A stretch of 64,000 nt of DNA from contig JAFTSA010000005.1 in the NCBI GenBank assembly GCA_017461985.1, positions 1 to 64,000 on the forward strand, in the 5' to 3' direction. Positions within the stretch are counted from its first letter, which is position 1. The number at the start of each line of letters is the position of its first letter. A program made the position numbers and the translations under genes. Shown here one piece after another: positions 51,420 through 59,101 of this stretch. Below the pieces are notes generated by a model, which searched no databases, was not told where the DNA came from, and saw only the letters and a list, made by a program, of their open reading frames with translations. This DNA comes from Clostridia bacterium. GTDB lineage: Bacteria; Bacillota; Clostridia; Christensenellales; CAG-917.

Positions 51420-51941
51420 ATGAAACTTGGCAAAATAGCACACGCATGCATCGTTGTAGAGGATATATCCGCATCTGCGGACCATTATAGCCGTCTTTTT
51501 GGCATAAAACACTGGTATGAACTTGTGCGCACCAGTGACCTTGACCTTTACTATAAGGGTGAAAAGCGCAACTCAGACGTGAAGATTTGGCTTGGTGGAA
51601 AAGGTCACACCGCCATCGAGCTGATTCAGTCAAGAGGTGACGAAAATCTCTACACAACATATCTTAAGGACTTTGGTGAAGGCATACACCACCTTCAATA
51701 TTACGTGAAGTATTTGAAAAAGGCCATAGCCGAGTTTGAAAAGGAAGGGCTACAAGTCCTTCAATCCGCCTGTTTCTACTCAAAGGGTATGAAAGTGGAC
51801 TACGTTTATATGGGCAAGGACGAGCACTCTGCCGCCTTTGAACTTATTGAGGCAACCCTCCCCGGCGGAATCAAAAAAGGTGATCTGCCCTTTGAAATCC
51901 TCCTCGGCAGACTCACCGGCAATATGAAGAGGGTTAAATAA
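51420..51941 (+). CDS. VOC/glyoxalase-superfamily protein
   Basis: 173 aa, two beta-alpha-beta-beta-beta modules. Starts LGKIAHACIVVEDISASADH with the His metal position, then GHTAIELIQS with a Glu, GIHHLQYYV with the second His and HSAAFELIEA with the last Glu, so a 2-His/2-Glu metal site is plausible. Methylmalonyl-CoA epimerase and glyoxalase I share this pattern; exact activity is not readable. The next gene on the strand is an enoate-reductase-like flavoenzyme, 320 bp away. Confidence 0.75.
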   Translation: MKLGKIAHACIVVEDISASADHYSRLFGIKHWYELVRTSDLDLYYKGEKRNSDVKIWLGGKGHTAIELIQSRGDENLYTTYLKDFGEGIHHLQYYVKYLKKAIAEFEKEGLQVLQSACFYSKGMKVDYVYMGKDEHSAAFELIEATLPGGIKKGDLPFEILLGRLTGNMKRVK

Positions 51942-51954
51942 CCAATAAGCACTT

Positions 51955-52244
51955 ACTCCTTCGAAGACGGAGTTTGGAGGAGCAGCGGCGACGACCGAAG
52001 CGAGTGCCAAGCACCAGAATTTGTACGAAGTTGCGGGTGCGCTGTGATCTTTTTGCACCAACGCAACGAGTGGCATAATGAGGCGACGTCGCTTAATGTG
52101 CGCGCGCCGAGTGTGTCCCTGCCCGTAGGGCTTTGCCGAATGGCAAATGGGGGAAACACGTGAGGAAGGGGGACATATGCTTGATATGTTCGCACTCGCT
52201 CAGCATAATTTTTTATGGCAAATAAAACCTCCCACCCCCGTGGG
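51955..52244. repeat. Degenerate mini-hairpin region
   Basis: The gap 51942-52264 holds no gene. It contains ACTCC-TTCGAAGAC-GGAGT (51955-51973), the palindrome GCGACGTCGC, TTTGCC-GAAT-GGCAAA, CATAT-GCTTG-ATATG and CCCAC-CCCC-GTGGG (52231-52244). The 12-mer ATGGGGGAAACA also occurs in the array at 28476-28580, suggesting a common origin. Confidence 0.6.
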
Positions 52245-52264
52245 AAACAAATAGAGAGGCAATT

Positions 52265-54418
52265 ATGGAATACAAAACCTTGTTTTCACCTATGAAAATA
52301 GGTGGTTGCGAAATCAAAAACCGCATTGTTATGTCACCTATGCTTATGGGCTTCGGTCAGTTTGACGGCTGCACCACCGAAATGCTTATGGACTACTATG
52401 AAGAGCGCGCAAAAGGTGGCACAGGTCTTATCATCACCGAAATCACCCGCATAAACGACGTGCACGGCTCCGCCGCATTTGCTCAACTTGGTATGTCCCA
52501 CGACTATCAAATTGAGGGCATGAGAGAACTGGCAAATCGCATACACCGTCATGGCGCAAAGTTGTTTGTGCAACTTCATCACCCCGGCAGACAAAACGTA
52601 GGTCTTGCAATAGGCACAGTGCCTTTCTGTATTGCAGCCACAAGAGTTTGGAAAGGTTTTCCTAAGGCACTTTTCAGCCTTGCACCCAAACTTGCACCCA
52701 CCCTTGCCAAGCACAACATCTGTCTTTCAAGCGTATCCGCATCCAAGTGCGAGCCTGCCTACTTTGCAGGGGGCAGAGTGAGAGCACTCCGTCACAGCGA
52801 GGTCAAGAAAATCATTAGACAATACGTTGACGGCGCAGTGCGATGCAAAAAGGCAGGAGTTGACGGCGTTGAACTTCACGGCACTCACGGCTATCTTATC
52901 CAACAATTCCTTTCACCCAACACCAACCAACGTACAGACGAATACGGTGGCAGTTTTGAAAATAGACTCCGCTTTGTCAAGGAAATCATTGAGGGCATAA
53001 GAAAGGAATGCGGCGATTATCCCATCATCGTCCGCCTCACCATTGACGAGTATTACGACAAAATCGGTCAAGAGGGCAAAGGCTACGGCTTTGAAACCGG
53101 TGTTGAATATGCAAAAGCCATTGCAAAGATGGGTGTGGACGCCATTGACGTATCATCAGCAGGCTACGACACTTTCAACTACTGGCTTGAACCTACAAGT
53201 TTTGAACTTGGCTGGAGAAAATATCTTGCAGAAGCAGTTAAGAAAGAAGTGGATATCCCCGTCATCGCTGCAAACCTTATCCGCTCACCCGAACAAGCCG
53301 AGCAACAACTTAATGACGGCATCCAAGACTTTGTGTCACTTGGCAGGCCTCACATTGCAGACCCTCACTGGGCAGAGAAGGCGCAAGCAGGCAAAGCAGA
53401 CGAAATCAAACGTTGCATTTGTTGTCTATATTGTATCCAATCAATGCAAGACAATGCTTATGTTGGTGACCACGGCTATTGTTCAGTCAACCCCGCCGTT
53501 GGCAAGGAAAGAGAATACAACAATCTCCCCAAAGACGGCGATGGCAGAGTTGTTGTTGTCGTAGGCGCAGGCATGGGCGGACTTATGGCAGCAGAAATCC
53601 TCGGCAAGCGTGGATTCAAACCTATCGTCCTTGAAAAGGAAACTGAGGTTGGCGGACAAATCAATCTTGCAAGCAAACCTCCCAAAAAGGAAAAGATTGG
53701 TTGGTGCACAGTTGATGCATTGAAAGGTGCGGAACTCAATGGCGCAGAAGTACACCTCGGTGTCACCGCAACTCCCGAAATCATTGACTCCTACAATCCT
53801 TACGCAGTTATCATCGCAACTGGCGCAGAAGCTTTCAAACCTAAATGGCTCAAAGGCGCAGACCGTGACAACGTCTACACAACCACCGATATCCTCAGTG
53901 GAAAGGTTGTCCTTGAAGGCAAGAAGGTTGCAGTTGTAGGCAGTGGTATGACAGGCCTTGAAACCGCCGAAGTCCTTGTTGAAACAGACAACAAAGTGAC
54001 CATTGTTGAAATGATGGGTGACATCGCCCCCGGCGTATGGTTCCAACACAAAGATGACGTTATGCCCAAGCTCAACAAAAAAGGCACAGAGTATTACACC
54101 GCAAAACGTCTTTGCAGTGTTGATGACACAGGCCTTTGCCTTGTGCCTGTTGAACACAAAAAGAACAAGAATTACAAAAAGGATTTGAAGGCAGGAAAGC
54201 GCGCCACACCCACAGTCGCAGTGGACTGCGGTGAATGTATGCACCTTGACTGTGATGCAGTTGTTTTGTCCCTCGGTGTCCGCTCAGTCAACGGTCTATT
54301 TAAAGATCTTGAAGGCAAATACGAAGGCAGAGTGTTCACCATCGGTGACGCCACAAAGTCAGGCAGAATTGCAGACGCAACAGCCTCCGCATATCAAGTG
54401 GCAAGCACGTTGAAATAA
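52265..54418 (+). CDS. NADH:flavin oxidoreductase / enoate reductase family protein
   Basis: 717 aa, like 2,4-dienoyl-CoA reductase and clostridial 2-enoate reductases. Old-yellow-enzyme barrel (about 1-385): VMSPMLMG, HHPGRQ, GVDGVELHGTHGYLIQQFLS and TDEYGGSFENRLRF. A cluster-binding segment CICCLYC with later Cys (YCSVNP) links to an FAD domain VVVVGAGMGGLMAAEIL (about 425) and an NAD(P) domain VAVVGSGMTGLETAEVL (about 552), ending in VFTIGDATKSGRIADAT. It likely reduces activated carbon-carbon double bonds using FMN, FAD and [4Fe-4S]. Substrate unknown. A GAGAGG site precedes the ATG. Confidence 0.88.
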   Translation: MEYKTLFSPMKIGGCEIKNRIVMSPMLMGFGQFDGCTTEMLMDYYEERAKGGTGLIITEITRINDVHGSAAFAQLGMSHDYQIEGMRELANRIHRHGAKLFVQLHHPGRQNVGLAIGTVPFCIAATRVWKGFPKALFSLAPKLAPTLAKHNICLSSVSASKCEPAYFAGGRVRALRHSEVKKIIRQYVDGAVRCKKAGVDGVELHGTHGYLIQQFLSPNTNQRTDEYGGSFENRLRFVKEIIEGIRKECGDYPIIVRLTIDEYYDKIGQEGKGYGFETGVEYAKAIAKMGVDAIDVSSAGYDTFNYWLEPTSFELGWRKYLAEAVKKEVDIPVIAANLIRSPEQAEQQLNDGIQDFVSLGRPHIADPHWAEKAQAGKADEIKRCICCLYCIQSMQDNAYVGDHGYCSVNPAVGKEREYNNLPKDGDGRVVVVVGAGMGGLMAAEILGKRGFKPIVLEKETEVGGQINLASKPPKKEKIGWCTVDALKGAELNGAEVHLGVTATPEIIDSYNPYAVIIATGAEAFKPKWLKGADRDNVYTTTDILSGKVVLEGKKVAVVGSGMTGLETAEVLVETDNKVTIVEMMGDIAPGVWFQHKDDVMPKLNKKGTEYYTAKRLCSVDDTGLCLVPVEHKKNKNYKKDLKAGKRATPTVAVDCGECMHLDCDAVVLSLGVRSVNGLFKDLEGKYEGRVFTIGDATKSGRIADATASAYQVASTLK

Positions 54419-54437
54419 CCACCAAAACTTAACAAAA

Positions 54438-54467
54438 AGAACGGACGTTGTGTCCGTTCTTTTTTTT
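54438..54467 (+). terminator. Terminator of enoate reductase gene
   Basis: AGAACGGAC-GTTGT-GTCCGTTCT and T7. Confidence 0.88.
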
Positions 54468-54520
54468 GTTATTTTCTCAAATTGATAGGTTTATAACTTA
54501 ATTTTTAGATGTTAAACATC

Positions 54521-55438
54521 TTATTTTGCATATTGACTGATGAAATCCACTGTGTCATCAAGGCAGGCTTTGCCACGTTTTTCAATGGTTGCAAGAGGGA
54601 ATGCGTGCATTGAAAGTATGCCTTCTGCGCAGTGCATACGATAGGGTGTGCCAATCTCCTCAAACCTCTTTTGAAGGGCAAAACTCTCTGTTTTGAGGAA
54701 GTCGTTTTTGGCGTAAATAAGCATTGTTGGAGGGAATCCTTCTTTCACCTCAGGTGACAAAATCTTGATTTCATCTTTGTCAAGATTTGCTCTGATTTCC
54801 TTATGACTGAAACCAGTGAAAGCATTTATCATATATTTGATTCCAAGGAATTTGTTGTCAATGAGCCTGCCAAAATCCACCGCACCGCAGTTGGACACAA
54901 GGGCGCTGACCTTGAACTCATCTCTATGTTTGAAGTCTATTCCCAGTTTGTCGTATAGGGTGTGGTCAAGGCTCATTGCCGCCATATAGGTGATGAAATA
55001 TCCCCCTGCGCTTTCTCCTGCAAGGGTGACTTTTGTCATATCGATATGATATTCCTCACTGTGGTCGTAGAGCCAGTCTATTGCCTTGTATATTTGCTTG
55101 AATTGATGAGGGAAGGTCATCTTCGGTGCATACTCATATCCTATGTTTGCGCTGACCCAACCCCGCTCGGCATATTCCATGCAGTAGGTGTTTCTCATCT
55201 TAGGCAAACCACTACACCAACCACCGCCGTGGACGTAGATGAAAGCAGGTTGCTTGTCTGTCACGGTATGGTCAAAAATCATATTGATGGTCTCTCTTTT
55301 GCCCTCACCATACTTTAAGTCATTTTGCACGGTGATATTGTCTTTAGGTTTGCGGTGGAGGAGCCAGCTGAGAGGATACTCCCCTAGATTCATAAACCAT
55401 CCACCAACCTTACCTTTGAAGTACGCAGTCTTTTTCAT
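54521..55438 (-). CDS. Alpha/beta hydrolase, esterase/lipase (HSL-like)
   Basis: 305 aa, cytoplasmic. Oxyanion motif YVHGGGWCSGL (about 75), nucleophile elbow LAGESAGGYF (Ser about 142), acid in IYAKNDFLKT and His in LSMHAFPLA (about 280), the full catalytic triad of the hormone-sensitive-lipase branch. It hydrolyses short-chain esters; substrate unknown. Monocistronic and convergent with the enoate reductase gene. AGTTGGGGGAAAT region provides a GGGGG-type ribosome site. Confidence 0.85.
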   Translation of the reverse strand: MKKTAYFKGKVGGWFMNLGEYPLSWLLHRKPKDNITVQNDLKYGEGKRETINMIFDHTVTDKQPAFIYVHGGGWCSGLPKMRNTYCMEYAERGWVSANIGYEYAPKMTFPHQFKQIYKAIDWLYDHSEEYHIDMTKVTLAGESAGGYFITYMAAMSLDHTLYDKLGIDFKHRDEFKVSALVSNCGAVDFGRLIDNKFLGIKYMINAFTGFSHKEIRANLDKDEIKILSPEVKEGFPPTMLIYAKNDFLKTESFALQKRFEEIGTPYRMHCAEGILSMHAFPLATIEKRGKACLDDTVDFISQYAK

Positions 55439-55613
55439 ATTTCCCCCAAGTAGAGTTATTCCTCAATCATTTTACCACAACCCCACACCTCATTTCAATA
55501 GGGAAAGAAAATTATAATTAGCATAATTTTTTTGGCGAAAGCCTGTTGCAATAATGTTGGATTTTTGTCTATTCTTAGCCAATAAATTATTTTATTTATT
55601 TATGTCCAAACGC

Positions 55614-55642
55614 TTGCATTTTGTTTTCTGTTGATTTATAAT
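55614..55642 (+). promoter_or_regulatory. Promoter of tRNA-Pro
   Basis: TTGCAT (55614-55619), 17-bp spacer, TATAAT (55637-55642). Confidence 0.8.
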
Positions 55643-55653
55643 AGCAACGCTAC

Positions 55654-55730
55654 ATGGGTGTGGCGCAGTTTGGTAGCGCGCTTGAATGGGGTTCAAGAGG
55701 TCGGGGGTTCAAGTCCCTTCACCCATACCA
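55654..55730 (+). tRNA. tRNA-Pro (anticodon GGG)
   Basis: 77 nt with encoded CCA. Acceptor ATGGGTG/CACCCAT, anticodon stem CTTGA/TCAAG with loop ATGGGGT, T arm GGGGG-TTCAAGT-CCCTT. Reads CCC/CCT. Unlike the other three tRNA genes here, no fragment of it is repeated nearby. Confidence 0.93.
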
Positions 55731-55737
55731 GAAGAAA

Positions 55738-55764
55738 ATCCTACACAATGGTGTAGGATTTTTT
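55738..55764 (+). terminator. Terminator of tRNA-Pro
   Basis: ATCCTACAC-AATG-GTGTAGGAT and T tract. Confidence 0.85.
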
Positions 55765-55767
55765 ATT

Positions 55768-55796
55768 TAAAAAGGCACTTCATCGAAGTGCCTTTT
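55768..55796 (-). terminator. Terminator of beta-propeller gene
   Basis: GGCACTTC-ATC-GAAGTGCC with A tract on the left, so a T tract on the minus strand. Confidence 0.8.
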
Positions 55797-55811
55797 ATTT
55801 ATCAAATTGTT

Positions 55812-58133
55812 TTACTTATTATCTTCTTTTTTCTTTGTTATGTTTGTCACCATAAACACAAGGCAACCGGCAAGAACAACAACTATTGACAGGACGATTG
55901 CAATGATTTGCACGGTGGTGAGACCGTCAAGTTTGAAGTCGTCTTGATGGATGAGGAGTTCCATTCCCTCATACTTGACTTTGTAGTAGTCGCCCACCTT
56001 TTCAATGATTTCAAGTTTTGTGCCGTCTTTGACTGCCACAACCATTTCACCTGTTTCAGCAGAGAAGAGGGGCACAAGTTCGCCGGCCCTAGATGCTTTG
56101 GCTCTGCCGTAGTCCACTTTCACCTCTTCGGGCTCAACAGGGTCGTTGACAGGGGGAGGAGGGGTAGGAGTGACAGACACAACTTTCTTCACACGTGCGC
56201 TTTCAACAAAGTATGTCTTGCCGTTGTAGTTCACTCTCATCCACTTGCCGTCACCATATCCGGACGCATCGTCAACCCCATCAAAACGTGTGCCTGCGTT
56301 CACCACCACGTTGCTGTCAAAGTCAGGGTTGACGTAAAGGACAAGTGCATCTTTTGCCTCGTACTCACCACTGATTGTGGTCGCAGAGGTGCTGGGAGTC
56401 GTGTTGTAAATCCAACCCTCAACGCCGTCAACTTTGCCGTAGAGCAGTCCGTCAACTTCGTATGCAACGATGTCAACGTTTGCCTCAATTTCAAGGGCAG
56501 TTTTGCCGTCAAGATTGTTGGTCAAAATATAGGTGTTGCCACTTGACGTATAGACGTCCACGGTCTTGCTGTCAAGGTCAATTTTAGGGCGAGCAGGTGC
56601 GGTTGTAGTGAGGATATTATCAATTGAAATGAGGGCATTTTCCTCGGTGACAAAAACAAGCTTATCACCAATTAAATTCATGTTGATTGCGGTGTATGTG
56701 AAACCTGCAAAGTCAAGGTTTTCTGTGTCAAATGCGACAGTATTTTCAGTGGTGTTTTTCTCAATGACTTTTGCCCAGTCGTACTTGTGGACAGTGTTGT
56801 TATCGTCAAGGACAAATACATTTCCCACCTTGTCAACGAGTATATCTTGAGGTGTGCAATCGAGGTCAAATGAAAGGAGATTGTTCACCTTTCCGCCCAT
56901 TGAAATTACGTCGACTGAGCCCTCTTTAAGCACGTAGAAATGAGTGTCTACGTCAAAGGCAATTCCGCCAGTCACGTCAAAAACCTTGATTAATGCACCG
57001 CTTATGAGTGTATAAACTCCGTTTTCTGTGAGAACATAGAGTCTGTCACGATACACCATATCCACAATTTTTTGTGTCAAGATGATTTCGTTTTTCACTG
57101 CCATATCTTCAATGACGAGGAGTTTGCCTTCTGACACGACATACAGTCTATTGTCACTTGCAGTTAGGATTTCAGGGCTATTTACACCAAGTGAAACGAC
57201 TGTGTCACTAACAAACAAAATGCGGTTGTTGCCCTTGTCTGCAATGACCATATCGTCACCCAGTTCAGTCACGTCTGTGGGGGTGTTCAGTTTGGTCAAT
57301 CCGTCACCACCAAAGGAGTGATTTCTTGTGAAGGTGAGAGTGCCATTTTCAAGGGTGTAAACGTCATATCCGTCCGCGCCTTTTGCAACGTAGAGTGTGT
57401 TTCCGCAGACAGCAAAATTCTTGTCCTCAAGGTCTGTTTCAGTGACAGCAAAAGTGGTCTTGTCAATGAGGATAATTCTTTCACCATCGTGGGCAAAAAT
57501 TACCTCGCCCATCAATGCGTTTTCAACAAAGATTGAGTCGGTTGTGTCTGCAAAATCGGTGTCGATATGATAGGTGTAAAGTTTGTTCACGCCGTAGTCA
57601 ACTGCAAAGTTAAAGATGGTTTCACCGTCTGTCACCATAACGGGCTTATTCTTGAAAGTGTCGTCGTCGTAGGTTGCAGTGATTGAGAGATTATTATCAT
57701 AGACGTCAACCTTGCCCCAAGTGTGAGCATAGAGGCTTACGCCGTCAGTTGCCAGATAGCACTCTGCAAAAAGTGCTGTATCGGTTGCGGTGAAAGTGGT
57801 GAGGTCAAGGACAGCGTGTCCGCTGGCTGTCTTCACAACTGCCTTATCACCAAAGACAAAAATCTTCAATACGTCCTTGTCAAAGGGGATAGTGCCGTAC
57901 GATGCGCCAGTCACAGCAAAGACGTGATTTTCACCGTCGTAGGACACAACGTAGTCCTCGTTTGCGCCGATGACGTCCACTCTTTCCGCTTGGATATATC
58001 CGTCAACAGGGAAAACTCTGTCCGCCTCCGCCGCCATAGCAATATCAGTGCAAGAAAAAACCGTCGCAAAAAGAAGTGCGACTGCAAGGATAGTGATGAT
58101 TGCGGTGACAGGTTTTCTCATAAGGAAATTCAT
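55812..58133 (-). CDS. Surface protein: beta-propeller-like repeats and SH3 domains
   Basis: 773 aa. N-terminal membrane/signal segment (about 5-34), then about 550 residues of repeating four-strand units (GDDMVIADKGNNRILFVSD, LYVVSEGKLLVIED, YRDRLYVLTENGVYTLISG) typical of a beta-propeller. Two SH3b-like domains follow (about 586-650 and 672-735; DGKWMRVNYNGKTYFVESAR and VGDYYKVKYEGMELLIHQDD), separated by a Pro-rich linker (TPTPPPPVNDP). A final helix (about 738-760) and KKKEDNK tail anchor it in the membrane. Possibly a cell-wall-binding scaffold; no catalytic motif. No ribosome site is seen and the promoter abuts the ATG. Confidence 0.78.
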   Translation of the reverse strand: MNFLMRKPVTAIITILAVALLFATVFSCTDIAMAAEADRVFPVDGYIQAERVDVIGANEDYVVSYDGENHVFAVTGASYGTIPFDKDVLKIFVFGDKAVVKTASGHAVLDLTTFTATDTALFAECYLATDGVSLYAHTWGKVDVYDNNLSITATYDDDTFKNKPVMVTDGETIFNFAVDYGVNKLYTYHIDTDFADTTDSIFVENALMGEVIFAHDGERIILIDKTTFAVTETDLEDKNFAVCGNTLYVAKGADGYDVYTLENGTLTFTRNHSFGGDGLTKLNTPTDVTELGDDMVIADKGNNRILFVSDTVVSLGVNSPEILTASDNRLYVVSEGKLLVIEDMAVKNEIILTQKIVDMVYRDRLYVLTENGVYTLISGALIKVFDVTGGIAFDVDTHFYVLKEGSVDVISMGGKVNNLLSFDLDCTPQDILVDKVGNVFVLDDNNTVHKYDWAKVIEKNTTENTVAFDTENLDFAGFTYTAINMNLIGDKLVFVTEENALISIDNILTTTAPARPKIDLDSKTVDVYTSSGNTYILTNNLDGKTALEIEANVDIVAYEVDGLLYGKVDGVEGWIYNTTPSTSATTISGEYEAKDALVLYVNPDFDSNVVVNAGTRFDGVDDASGYGDGKWMRVNYNGKTYFVESARVKKVVSVTPTPPPPVNDPVEPEEVKVDYGRAKASRAGELVPLFSAETGEMVVAVKDGTKLEIIEKVGDYYKVKYEGMELLIHQDDFKLDGLTTVQIIAIVLSIVVVLAGCLVFMVTNITKKKEDNK

Positions 58134-58140
58134 ATACTAA

Positions 58141-58169
58141 ATTATAAACAAATAATTATTAATAGTCAA
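58141..58169 (-). promoter_or_regulatory. Promoter giving a near-leaderless message
   Basis: On the minus strand TTGACT (58169-58164), 17-bp spacer, TATAAT (58146-58141). The ATG begins only 8 bp after the -10 box. Confidence 0.7.
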
Positions 58170-58237
58170 GATAAATAGTTGGTTGATACCGCTTGAAAAT
58201 CTCATCTTGTTGTGTTAAAATAGACAAAAGGTATTTT

Positions 58238-59101
58238 ATGGCAAAGAAATTCTATTATCAAGGAAAAAACAAGCAGAGCGGAAACAAGCCTCCTCAAAAC
58301 AAGCAAAACAATGCTCAACAAGTGAAGGCTATCCTTGCTGTTGAAAACAATATATATCCCAAAGAGAAGATGTCCCTCGCCCTAGAAAACATAGGAGTCG
58401 GCCCTCGCACAGCGGAACTTCTTGCAAAAAACAAGATAAACACCGCCGGCGACGTGGTTATGCGCACCGAGAGGGATATGTTCAAAGTGCAAGGATTCAA
58501 CAAGAAGATGCTTTTTGAGCTGAAAGACGCCTTGAAGGCACAGGCTATGGAGTTTAGACCCGACACCCCCAAGCCTCAAAAGAAGGACGTCCAAAAGCCT
58601 GCCCAAAAGGAGGAAAAGCAAAAAGAGCAAAAGGCACAAAAGCCTCAAAAAGACAAGGCAAAGCAAGAGAAGAAGGCGGACAAGCCTGAAAAAGCCCCCA
58701 AACTTAAAGAGCCTCTTGGGGTCGAAGACTGGCGCAAAGTTCAAAAGGGTGGCAAGTGGGGCTTCTACGACGGCTTCAAAACAGTTATCCCTGCCATTTA
58801 TGATGAGGTCTATTGCTTCCACGACGGACTTGCTTCAGTTGAACTTGATGAAAAGTGTGGATACATTGACAGTGAAAACAACGTTGTCATCCCCTTTGAC
58901 TACGAAACTGCAATGAGTTTTTCAGAAGGCTACGCAGCAGTGTCAAAGAAGGACAAGTTTGGCTATATCAACAAGGAAAACACCGTGGTCATCCCCTTTG
59001 AGTACGATGCGGCAACCGTATTTGAAAACGGTGAAGCAAAGGTGAAGAAGGATGGCAAGTGGGGCACAATATTCCCCGACGGCTCGGTGAAGTGGATTTG
59101 A
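58238..59101 (+). CDS. RNAP alpha-CTD-like domain fused to WG repeats
   Basis: 287 aa from ATG 58238. After a Gln/Asn/Lys-rich start, residues about 50-115 look like the C-terminal domain of RNA polymerase alpha (IGVGPRTAELLAKNKINTAGD, then a second helix-hairpin VQGFNKKMLFELKDAL). A highly charged Lys/Gln/Pro linker (about 120-165) leads to three WG repeats (GGKWGFYDGFKTVIPAIYDE, KCGYIDSENNVVIPFDYE, KFGYINKENTVVIPFEYD) plus a partial fourth. There is no membrane or signal segment. The function of WG repeats is unclear. The stop overlaps the start of the subtilisin gene (TGATG), so both are probably made together. Confidence 0.72.
   Translation: MAKKFYYQGKNKQSGNKPPQNKQNNAQQVKAILAVENNIYPKEKMSLALENIGVGPRTAELLAKNKINTAGDVVMRTERDMFKVQGFNKKMLFELKDALKAQAMEFRPDTPKPQKKDVQKPAQKEEKQKEQKAQKPQKDKAKQEKKADKPEKAPKLKEPLGVEDWRKVQKGGKWGFYDGFKTVIPAIYDEVYCFHDGLASVELDEKCGYIDSENNVVIPFDYETAMSFSEGYAAVSKKDKFGYINKENTVVIPFEYDAATVFENGEAKVKKDGKWGTIFPDGSVKWI

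Noticed and set aside
53483-54244. 253-aa minus-strand ORF opposite the enoate reductase
   Set aside because: Antisense shadow with low-complexity Cys/Phe composition; the plus-strand protein has complete FAD and NAD motifs.
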